Source: Hyphobacterium sp. CCMP332
GTDB lineage: Bacteria; Bacteroidota; Bacteroidia; Cytophagales; CCMP332
Assembly (NCBI GenBank): GCA_014323545.1
Contig: CP058647.1
Location: forward strand, 310,001-374,000
DNA length: 64,000 nucleotides
Direction of reading: 5' to 3'
The position numbers were made by a program, and so were the translations under genes. Below, in pieces: positions 53,088 through 62,100 of the stretch. The stretch's first letter is position 1; the number at the start of each line of letters is the position of its first letter. The notes under the pieces were generated by a model. The model did no database searches, had not been told where the DNA came from, and worked only from the letters and a program-made list of their open reading frames with translations.

Positions 53088-53935
53088 TTTAAAGACTCAA
53101 TAATTAACTTTTTAATCAGCTCTGGGTGTGTCCATGGCAAAAAATGGTTAGCGCCCTTAATTGTTTTTATTTCCAGGTATTCTTCGGGAATATTCTTTTC
53201 TGTAAACCAAACATTTTCATAAGGTACCAAAATGTCTTTTGTGCCATGAACATGTACTATATTGGTTGATATTTCAGCCCACATTCCTTCAATTTCGGAT
53301 AAGGCTGCTTTATGACTGAATTTTTCATCTGAAGCCACTGTCCAAACCCTTGGTGTTAGCCATCTGAAAGGTGGCCACTTGGCCAAATAAGAAATCCAGA
53401 ATATGATTTCCCTATCCGGATCAATTGCCGGGGCCAGCATTATAACTTTATCGATTAGAGTATCATTTTGGTAAGCCATTATTCCGGCTATTGGTCCTCC
53501 AAATGAATGTCCAATAAGAACGATATTCCCAAAAGAACTCAATTCTTCATTTATCAGTTTTTTTAGCATTTCCGCCTGCCGTTTAATGGACTTTTCAGAT
53601 TTGCCAAAATCGGAATATCCATAACCGGGCCTATCAATCGCCACCATACTACAAATCGAAACCATTGTACTGTCCATGAGAAAATGATAATAATCCTGCG
53701 ATGAACCCGGAGCACCATGGATAAATATTATAAGGTTTTGCCTGTCTCTTCCGGTTTTTATATATCTGATCTGACTGTTTTCAAATTGGAAATAGTGAAT
53801 ACCAACGGAAATTCCAGTTTCATTAAATTCCCGCCGGACGACTTCATCACTTATACGGAATTGCATGCAGCTATTCAAAAAAATGATAAAAAGAGCTATG
53901 ATTACAAGACTGATCAATAAAGCTCTTTTTTTCAT
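53078..53935 (-). CDS. alpha/beta hydrolase
   Basis: The 285-residue protein has an N-terminal membrane segment (about 7-27) followed by LIIFIHGAPGSSQDYYHFL (oxyanion loop), VAIDRPGYGYSDFGKSEKS, the nucleophile elbow IVLIGHSFGGPIAG (Ser in GHSFGG), and HGTKDILVPYENVW and GANHFLPWTHPEL with acid and His. The pattern is that of the epoxide-hydrolase/haloalkane-dehalogenase-like branch. The 5' end is just upstream of, and reads away from, the beta-propeller gene. Confidence 0.88.
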   Translation of the reverse strand: MKKRALLISLVIIALFIIFLNSCMQFRISDEVVRREFNETGISVGIHYFQFENSQIRYIKTGRDRQNLIIFIHGAPGSSQDYYHFLMDSTMVSICSMVAIDRPGYGYSDFGKSEKSIKRQAEMLKKLINEELSSFGNIVLIGHSFGGPIAGIMAYQNDTLIDKVIMLAPAIDPDREIIFWISYLAKWPPFRWLTPRVWTVASDEKFSHKAALSEIEGMWAEISTNIVHVHGTKDILVPYENVWFTEKNIPEEYLEIKTIKGANHFLPWTHPELIKKLIIESLNQD

Positions 53936-53944
53936 TTGGCTATA

Positions 53945-55276
53945 TTATTTTTTGAGATAAGGGCGATTAATATAAATGGCATCTCCGTCAAAAGACGGAT
54001 GATTTGTAAGTCGGTCTTTAAATTTTCCACGGTTGCTCATCAGGTAAATCTCCCAGTTATCGTCTCTATTACTTCCAAAGACAAGATCTTTAGCATCCGG
54101 ACTAAATGTTGCCATTATTTCCATTCCCGGTGAATTGGTCAACTGCCCTATTTCGCCGGAATTGAGCTCGAGATAATATAAATTGATGTAATCAAGACTG
54201 TCCTTATCCGAATGAAATACAATTACATCATCATATGGACTTACAGAAGGATTGCACTCATTCCATTCCGAATTAGTCAGATTTATAAGAGAATCATTTT
54301 TAAGGTTTAACATAAATAAATCTTCATTGCCATTTCTGTCGCTTTGAAAAACTATTCTATAGCCGTCGTTCATGAATAAAGGCTTCTTATTATTGGAGGA
54401 ATCAAAACTTATCCGTTGAACAGAATTATTATCAAAATCATGGATGAATAACTGAAAGTAACCCTCGATGGTGTCATGAGCTACAATTTTGTTCTCGAGG
54501 GGATGTACTTGAAAATAAAAGTCATCAAATATTATTTCCTTAATGAATTCATTTTCATCATTTCGCAAATTATATCGGTAAATGGCCTGGATTGAATCCT
54601 TATCATCCAAATAGTACAAATAATTACCATCGATTGTGGCCCTTGGCGACCACTGATTTGAATTACCGTTAAGCAATGGATTTAGATTTGTGCCATCGGT
54701 TTGTATTTCATAAATATCCGAATTCCCATTTCTATTGCTGACAAATGCAATACTTTGTTTTTTCTCTTTGCCGGCATAAGGATTCGATAATTTATTTTCT
54801 AAAAATTCAATTCTGTCGGGATCAGATGAATAAACCATTTCAATAATCTGCATCTGAGGGGTAAAATAAACGATGATTCCTAATACCACTGCAGGAATCA
54901 AACGAATGGATACATTTTTTAGGTAAGTCAAATTTTTCCTCACCGTTAATACTAATATAAACAAGGCTGCTATCGCAATGAGAGAAAGTGATATACCAAT
55001 AAATAATACAAAAGCTCCACCTTCTATAATCGATAGTTTCAGAGAAAACCCCAGGGGAACAATTAGCATTGGCAGAATGAAAATAAAAGCATACCAGGGA
55101 ATGGCACCGAACTGAGACTTATTTATGCTTTTCAAAAACCAGATTCCTGTTAGCAATGTGGTTGAAGTAACTAAAATATAAGAATAAACATGATGGCCTG
55201 AAATCAATATCAGGGCAGACAGCATTGCCAAAACGGCTAAAACAATTTCAAGTTTTGCTGTTCTGTTCAATTTCAT
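53945..55276 (-). CDS. membrane protein with C-terminal TolB-like propeller
   Basis: Residues 1-150 contain about five membrane segments, and the rest is a PD40-type beta-propeller with repeats such as IAFVSNRNGNSDIYEIQTDG, NDGYRIVFQSDRNGNEDLF and FSPDAKDLVFGSNRDDNWEI (six blades). Such proteins are often linked to two-component or transport systems as sensors. Here it is followed within four bases by the LolC/E-like permease gene in the same direction, so a functional link with that transporter is plausible. No enzyme activity is evident. Confidence 0.75.
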   Translation of the reverse strand: MKLNRTAKLEIVLAVLAMLSALILISGHHVYSYILVTSTTLLTGIWFLKSINKSQFGAIPWYAFIFILPMLIVPLGFSLKLSIIEGGAFVLFIGISLSLIAIAALFILVLTVRKNLTYLKNVSIRLIPAVVLGIIVYFTPQMQIIEMVYSSDPDRIEFLENKLSNPYAGKEKKQSIAFVSNRNGNSDIYEIQTDGTNLNPLLNGNSNQWSPRATIDGNYLYYLDDKDSIQAIYRYNLRNDENEFIKEIIFDDFYFQVHPLENKIVAHDTIEGYFQLFIHDFDNNSVQRISFDSSNNKKPLFMNDGYRIVFQSDRNGNEDLFMLNLKNDSLINLTNSEWNECNPSVSPYDDVIVFHSDKDSLDYINLYYLELNSGEIGQLTNSPGMEIMATFSPDAKDLVFGSNRDDNWEIYLMSNRGKFKDRLTNHPSFDGDAIYINRPYLKK

Positions 55277-55279
55277 TGT

Positions 55280-56500
55280 CTAACTAAATTTAATTGCATT
55301 TACCGGTTTGATTCTTGATATTATTTCAACTGGAATCCATAAAAATATCCCAATGATTAAGACCGAAAGTAAATTAACTCCGATAATGTAAGGCCATACA
55401 AATTGAATGGGAACTGCATCCATATAGTAATTGTCGGCATTCAAGGGAATAACTTCAAAATAGAATTGCAGAGCGGCAAGGACAAGCGCGATGGAATTAC
55501 CATATAAAAGGCCTTTAGCCATAATAATTAAGCCATTGTTGATAAAAATACGTTTTACATTAGAATCCTGTGCTCCCAGTGCCTTCAGTACACCAATCAT
55601 ATTGGTTCTTTCCATGATCAATACAATCAAAGTAGCGATCATGTTAAAAGTAGCCACAACCAGTATTATACCAATGATCAATGCCACATTGCGGTTTAAA
55701 AGACTCATCCATTCAAATATTTGAGGATATTTATCTTCCACTAATTCTATTTGCATGGAATAATCAATTAATTCAAAAACCTCTTCTGAAGTCTGATTGA
55801 GATTGTCGTATTCAGAAATAAACAGTTCAAAACCGCCCACCAGGCTATCATTCCAATTGTTGAGTCTTTGGATGAGTTTCAGATCCCCGATAATCACATT
55901 ATCGTCGAAATCTTCCAATCCGGTTTTATAAATTCCGGAAATTCTGAGTTTTCTAGTCCTTACCGGTTCCTGAATAAAATAAAGCAGGACATCCATACCC
56001 GTATCAAGTAATAGAAGTTTTGACAAACTCTCGCTGATCATTATTTCTTTTGAATAATTGCTATCAGGTAAATAAATAGCTTTGCCTTTTTTAATATTTT
56101 TATCAAATCTCGACCAGTTATAATCGCGATCAATACCTTTCATAATTACACCTTTGGTGTCTTTATCAGTTTTAAGCAATCCGGCTTTATAGGCAAATTT
56201 TTGGATGTCTTTTACATTCGGAATGCTTTTTGCGTTTTTATATATTTCTGAATTTGAAGAAATCGGAGGATTATCATAAATATTGGTCAAACTGAAGCGT
56301 GTGATTTCCATATGACCTGTAAAGCTTAGGATTGTATCCTTAATATTGCTTTTAAATCCTTCGAGAATACAAAAAGACAATACCATGATCGCTATACCAA
56401 TGGCTACACTTCCTATGGCAATTCGCATAACAATTGGAGTAAAAGCACTGGCTTTTCCGGAATTTATACGTCTTGCAATAAAAGTATTAAGATTCTTCAA
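55280..56500 (-). CDS. LolC/LolE-like lipoprotein-releasing ABC permease
   Basis: The 406-residue protein has one N-terminal membrane segment with SGKASAFTPIVMRIAIGSVA, a MacB_PCD-type periplasmic domain (about 50-240) and a three-segment FtsX block near the C-terminus with ATFNMIATLIVLIMERTNMI and LKALGAQDSNVKRIF. This matches LolC/E permeases that pull lipoproteins out of the inner membrane. No LolD ATPase gene is in the window. The propeller-domain gene lies three bases downstream in the same direction. Confidence 0.85.
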   Translation of the reverse strand: MKNLNTFIARRINSGKASAFTPIVMRIAIGSVAIGIAIMVLSFCILEGFKSNIKDTILSFTGHMEITRFSLTNIYDNPPISSNSEIYKNAKSIPNVKDIQKFAYKAGLLKTDKDTKGVIMKGIDRDYNWSRFDKNIKKGKAIYLPDSNYSKEIMISESLSKLLLLDTGMDVLLYFIQEPVRTRKLRISGIYKTGLEDFDDNVIIGDLKLIQRLNNWNDSLVGGFELFISEYDNLNQTSEEVFELIDYSMQIELVEDKYPQIFEWMSLLNRNVALIIGIILVVATFNMIATLIVLIMERTNMIGVLKALGAQDSNVKRIFINNGLIIMAKGLLYGNSIALVLAALQFYFEVIPLNADNYYMDAVPIQFVWPYIIGVNLLSVLIIGIFLWIPVEIISRIKPVNAIKFS

Positions 56501-56525
56501 GCTTAGATATTAATTTCGCTCACAA

Positions 56526-57731
56526 ATGAAGATTAAAAAAATATTTTTACCCAATATACTTTTAATACTTACACTATTTATAAGTGATTTTTCCAGTGCT
56601 CAATTCTGGGATGATGAGCAAAGCAATGATATCATCGTTGGTGCGGAACAAACAAAATTATACATTCCCTTATTGGTGGGTAAAAAAGTGGGCGTGGTAA
56701 TGAATCAAACATCCCTGGTGAATGATCAATACCTGGTCGATACACTTTTGAGTCTTAAAATCAAGGTAAAACGAATTTTTACTCCTGAACACGGTCTGAG
56801 GGGAAATGTGGATGCCGGTAAGGAAGTAAGAAACGGGATAGATCCCCACACAAACCTGCCTGTTATTTCACTTTATGGTGATCAAAAAAAACCACTTCCC
56901 GAACACCTCTCAGATTTGGATGTCATTGTATTTGACCTTCAGGATGTAGGCGCGAGGTTTTATACTTATATCAGCACAATGCACTATGTCATGCAAGCCT
57001 GTGCCGAGAATGATAAAAAAGTTATTGTTATGGATCGCCCCAATCCGAATGGTCACTACGTGGATGGGCCTGTATTAGAATTGAGTCATAAATCATTTGT
57101 CGGGCTCCACCCTATCCCAATTGTTCATGGAATGACTGTCGGTGAATTGGCAAAAATGATCAATGAAGAAGGATGGCTTGGCGATGGAATATATTCAAAA
57201 AAGCAATGCATCTTGGAAGTCATCCCATGTAAAAACTACGATCACTTAAGAAAATACGATTTGCCGGTAAGCCCTTCTCCAAATTTACCCAACAGCCAAT
57301 CCATAAAATTGTATCCATCCCTTTGTCTATTCGAAGGGACTGCTATTTCAGTTGGAAGAGGAACGCATTTTCCATTTCAGGTTTACGGTCATCCATCCTT
57401 TGCATCAATGTCATTTGCTTTTACGCCAAGAAGTTTGCCGGGGCATGCCAGCAAGCCAAAATACATGAATCAGAATTGTTATGGTAAGGATTTAAGAGAT
57501 GTCAATGAGATTGGATTTACTCTCAAATATTTGATCGATGCTTACAATGCTTTTTCCGATAAAAGTAAATTTTTTAATCCTTATTTCAGGAAATTAATAG
57601 GCAATGATCAAATCCAAAAATGGATAGAAGAAGGAAAAAGTGCTGAATTAATCAGCAAAAGTTGGATTGCCGATATAAAAGAATTTAAGGAAATAAGAAA
57701 AAAATACCTTCTCTACGAAGATTTTGAATGA
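56526..57731 (+). CDS. namZ: DUF1343 exo-beta-N-acetylmuramidase (NamZ-like)
   Basis: A signal peptide (FLPNILLILTLFISDFSSA) precedes the DUF1343 domain: VGVVMNQTSLVNDQYLVDTL, FTPEHGLRGNVDAGKEVRNG, and VFDLQDVGARFYTYISTMHY, the signature region with acidic residues for catalysis. NamZ removes terminal N-acetylmuramic acid from peptidoglycan fragments, supporting cell-wall recycling. The 401-residue length is normal. The stop overlaps fmt by four bases, so a shared unit with fmt and folA is likely. Confidence 0.88.
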   Translation: MKIKKIFLPNILLILTLFISDFSSAQFWDDEQSNDIIVGAEQTKLYIPLLVGKKVGVVMNQTSLVNDQYLVDTLLSLKIKVKRIFTPEHGLRGNVDAGKEVRNGIDPHTNLPVISLYGDQKKPLPEHLSDLDVIVFDLQDVGARFYTYISTMHYVMQACAENDKKVIVMDRPNPNGHYVDGPVLELSHKSFVGLHPIPIVHGMTVGELAKMINEEGWLGDGIYSKKQCILEVIPCKNYDHLRKYDLPVSPSPNLPNSQSIKLYPSLCLFEGTAISVGRGTHFPFQVYGHPSFASMSFAFTPRSLPGHASKPKYMNQNCYGKDLRDVNEIGFTLKYLIDAYNAFSDKSKFFNPYFRKLIGNDQIQKWIEEGKSAELISKSWIADIKEFKEIRKKYLLYEDFE

Positions 57732-58651
57732 TGAAGAAAGAATTGAGAATCGTATTTATGGGAACGCCGGATTTTGCCGTACCGAGTCTGGAAATACTGA
57801 TCGAGCAAGGGTACAATGTAGTTGCTGTTATTACAGCTCCTGATAAACCATCGGGAAGAGGCTTAAAGTTAAATTCTTCACCTGTGAAAAAAGCAGCCGA
57901 AGCAGCCGGATTAAGAATTCTTCAACCTAAAAATTTAAAAGCCGCAGAATTTCAGGAGGAACTTAAAAGTCTCAATGCCAATTTACAAATTGTTGTTGCA
58001 TTCCGAATGTTGCCGGAATCGGTATGGAGTATGCCGGAATTGGGCACCTTCAATTTGCATGCTTCCCTCCTTCCAAAATATCGAGGAGCCGCCCCCATTA
58101 ACTGGGCTATTATAAATGGGGAAAAAGAAACCGGATTAAGTACTTTTTTTCTTAAACACGAAATTGATACAGGCGATATTATTGATCAGCAAAAGGAAGA
58201 AATAAGGGATGATGATACTGCGGGGACTTTATATAAAAGACTAATGCATGAGGGCAGTAATCTGGTTTTAAAGACGGTGAAATCTATTGAAAATGGAACC
58301 GTTGAGACCTTTGAACAAGACTTTTCAGATAAAGATCCAAAGGCACCTAAAATATTTAAGGAGACAAGTGAAATTGACTGGAATTGCGATTGCGATAGGC
58401 TATTCAATTTTATACGGGGTATGTCGCCTTTCCCTTGTGCATGGACCAGAATTGATGATAAAAAACTAAAAGTTTACTGGGCCGAGAAAGAAAAAACAAA
58501 ACACAATTCGCCTTTGGGCAAAACAATTACTGATAATAAAACCAAATTGGGTTTCTATTGTAGTGATGGCATAATTTGGCTAAAGGATGTTCAACTGGAA
58601 AGTAAGAAAAGAATGAAAGTGGATGATTTATTAAAGGGGTTTAGGATATGA
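57728..58651 (+). CDS. fmt: methionyl-tRNA formyltransferase
   Basis: The 307-residue enzyme begins KKELRIVFMGTPDFAVPSLE and contains the formyl-donor site FNLHASLLPKYRGAAPINWAI, the catalytic Asn/His/Asp set (INGEKETGLSTFFLKHEIDTGD) and a C-terminal tRNA-binding domain. It formylates methionyl initiator tRNA with 10-formyl-tetrahydrofolate. Two adjacent ATG codons (57728, 57731) allow either start. The four-base overlap with folA ties a formylfolate user to a dihydrofolate reductase. Confidence 0.94.
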   Translation: MMKKELRIVFMGTPDFAVPSLEILIEQGYNVVAVITAPDKPSGRGLKLNSSPVKKAAEAAGLRILQPKNLKAAEFQEELKSLNANLQIVVAFRMLPESVWSMPELGTFNLHASLLPKYRGAAPINWAIINGEKETGLSTFFLKHEIDTGDIIDQQKEEIRDDDTAGTLYKRLMHEGSNLVLKTVKSIENGTVETFEQDFSDKDPKAPKIFKETSEIDWNCDCDRLFNFIRGMSPFPCAWTRIDDKKLKVYWAEKEKTKHNSPLGKTITDNKTKLGFYCSDGIIWLKDVQLESKKRMKVDDLLKGFRI

Positions 58652-59142
58652 AAGTGTCAATGATTGTTGCAGCTTCTGAAAACAATGTAATTGGAAAAAA
58701 CAATGAAATGGTTTGGCATATGCCCGCCGACTTCCGCTATTTCAAAGAAAAAACTAAAGGCCATATTATAATTATGGGAAGAAAGACTTTTGAATCTCTG
58801 GGCAAACCTTTGAAGTACAGAACGAATGTCATCGTCAGCAAAAGAGATAACTATAAACCGGAAGGAACCGAAGTTTTCAATTCCATAGACAATGCATTAA
58901 AATGGGCTTCAAATCATGGTGACGATGAGGTATTTATAATTGGTGGGGCGAGTATTTACAAACAGGCAATGTCAATTGCGGACAGGATTTATCTTACACG
59001 AATTCACGGTGTTTTTGAGGGAGATACTTACTTCCCTGAACCGGGAGAAAGATGGCAACTGATCTCTTCAAAAAAGAACAGTTCCGATGAAAAAAACCCT
59101 TATGACTATACTTTTTTAGTCTACGAAAAAATCAAGGATTAA
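58648..59142 (+). CDS. folA: dihydrofolate reductase
   Basis: The 164-residue protein has VSMIVAASENNVIGKNNEMV, WHMPADFRYFKEKTKGHIII with the proton donor region, IMGRKTFESLG and the NADPH site IIGGASIYKQA. It reduces dihydrofolate to tetrahydrofolate with NADPH. It follows fmt with a four-base overlap and ends ten bases into the convergent porU2-like gene. Confidence 0.94.
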   Translation: MKVSMIVAASENNVIGKNNEMVWHMPADFRYFKEKTKGHIIIMGRKTFESLGKPLKYRTNVIVSKRDNYKPEGTEVFNSIDNALKWASNHGDDEVFIIGGASIYKQAMSIADRIYLTRIHGVFEGDTYFPEPGERWQLISSKKNSSDEKNPYDYTFLVYEKIKD

Positions 59143-62100
59143 ATAAAATTTTCCCAACCAAAGGTGCTGAAATTAAGCCATCGGAACCAATGCCTTCAAT
59201 TTGTATTCGATAGATATACATCCCCGGACGAAGATTTTCTTTATTTGAATTATCTGAGTTCCAGAATTCAATTTTATTATTTCCCAATTTTATCTGTTCA
59301 GTTATATCCTTTCTAAACACATTTCTACCTTGCAGATCATAAAAAGAAATTTCAAAATGCTCAGGTTTATCCTTACCACTTAAATTGAAAGTTATATTAA
59401 GTGATGAATTAAATGGATTAGGAAATATGCTAATTTCATCATATTGACTTGGAATTGCTGTTTGAACCTGGAACTCAATCACCTTAGGAAATACGCCCGC
59501 AAGGTTTCCGCTTGCATCTCTACCATTGAATTCTAATTTATATTCTCCATCGTACAAACTATCTGCAAAAATGATTAATTGAAAATTTTCAGTGTTTGTT
59601 TGAGGTATGATCAATATGTTCTCATCGGAGATGGATAGCAATGAATCAACAAAGTTTTCGGTTTTATATAATTCAAAAAAGATGGCTGAAGAGTCTTTTA
59701 TTTTTAGAAAGGGGTTTTCATCCTGAAGACTGATTCTTATTTCCGTATTGTAAGCGACAACATCATTGTTTACAATTCGAATTCCATCGAAAGTTGCGGA
59801 GATGATTGGCGGGACCTCATCGCCGAAAACGTTAAAATCAGTCTCAAGAATATTATTATCATAAAATAATTCGCTTTCATCATAAGGGTTTACAAACGTT
59901 CGTAGCGTTAAATCACCTATTAAGCCACTTGTAATTAATTCATAATTGAAAATGCTCGAATCACCGGATTTTGGAGGATCAATATATTTTTCAGAATTAA
60001 CGGTTTCATTAATTGAAAATGTAACCCTCAATGAATCGGTAAAATCAAATTCAGAAATATTTTTAAAACTAAAGTCCAAGTTCAAAGTATCACCTTCCTG
60101 AATTGAAATATTTTGATAATAGTTAATTCCAAACGCCAATGGATCAATAAGACCTTCTGCCGTACCTTCATATATTACGGTCCATTGATGTAACTGTGCG
60201 GGGCTTCGGTCGATACTGTCTTCAAAATATGATGTTAAAAAGATGTAGGGATATGCATCTGCATCGATACTTGACAAGTCTGTTACTCCTTTCGTCAGAT
60301 CGGAAAAAATCAAATCTTCATAGCCGTTATTTTTCAATCCTAAAAGATCGACGCGATATATATCATTTTGTTCTTTATGGATATCAAAATCAATGTTTGA
60401 CCAGGATTTTGCAGGGCCAATTCTAACGCTTTTTATTCTCCCATTTCTGTAAGTCTCGGTTAGCGTATATGGCAAATCAACAACTTGGGAGTCAATAGGC
60501 TGACTTAAGGCGGTATCTCCCCGAATATAAAATGAACCGTTCCAGTTTTTCCGACCCAAATACATAAAGGGTTCAAATCGCTCCAGGTCATCCCATAACA
60601 AAGTATCAATACCAAAAGAGGACAAGGTATCCCTCAGTGCTGAGCTCAAGGTATTAAAATTGATAAGTCCGTGTGCCATGAGCATGATGTAATCATCCGG
60701 ATTGGTTTCATTGATGTAATTAAAAAGGCTGGTTTCCAAACTATCCACCCGGATATCAACATTGGTAAACTGACGCACTCCAAATGGTTGGATACCACAA
60801 TTTCGTCCATCCCAAGGAGAAAGGTCCCTGTAAGGTTGCCCGGTTTGCCCACTTATTCGCACCAAGAGCATTCGGTTTGCAGCACAAGAACGCGCTTCCA
60901 GATTAGAATTTTTTCTTAACAGAGCATTGCCAATTTTTATTAAGGTGGTATCTCTATAATTACCTTTTTGGCCTGCAAAACGCAATTCCAGATCTGAAGA
61001 AAAATCCAGGAATTCCAATTCTCTACTGGAATCGTTTAACCGCAATCCTCCGGAATATTCATTGTCGATAAACTGGCCATAAACACTTTGAGACCATCCT
61101 GAATTGCTTCCTTCTATATAAGTAAATGAACTTCCGGACCATATGGTATCTTCCAGTTTTTTACTTCTCCAAAAATAGACGGAAGTATCGCTGAGGCTTT
61201 GAGCAGGCAGTTCTAAATTCCAGATTCCGGTGTTTCCGCTTTGGTATTGAAAGGTTTTTTTAAAAGGACTATCAAACAAATAGCTACTGTCGAGCTCAAA
61301 TTGATAAAGAATCGAAGAAACACCTTCTGGCAGTTGGGCACTTGAAACCATACGCACAGAACTATTTGATACTATTCCAAAATTGACCGGACTTATATTT
61401 CGAACATATTGTACAGGCAAGAGAAGACTATAGGAAGCGATATTATTTACTTCATCGCTCTCCGAAATATAATTGCCCGGATCCAGCCTTATGGAGAATT
61501 CATTCAATCCTCCAAGACTTGAATTATCGGGATAATTGTATATGGTATAAAATACGGTATCAGAATATCCAAAAGAAGGGATATAAACGGTATCAAATAT
61601 TGAGCTGACCGGCGATTGGCGCTCGACCAGAATACCAACAAATTCATCCGAAAACCGACCCAAATTTTCTAAAGGAATAAGCAATTGAAATGAGTCTGTA
61701 TTAGTAGTTATGGCAGTACCATCAAAACTTCTGGCAATTATTCCAGATTGGTCAATGGCATAATCCGCCTGGCCTAATCCTCCGCTTATTCTAAGTGCCG
61801 GGTCACCCTGTAAAGTCATAAGTTCTAATTGCGATTGTATGAACTTCCCATAAAAGGCCGAGTATTCATCTTTAAAATTATTTGATGACTCAGTTAAAAT
61901 ATCACCAACGGGTTTGCCGAAATACAAACTGTCAGCAAAAGCTGTTTTATAAAAATGCTCTGTGTAAAATTTTAATATGGGGTCAAATCCATCAAAAGAA
62001 TGAGCCAGCATCAAAGAAGCTCCTTTTGCAGGCACATTGATCCAATTTTGTGCCCAGGATTCAAAAGTTTCATAAATTCTTCCTGTTTCACAACCATTGA

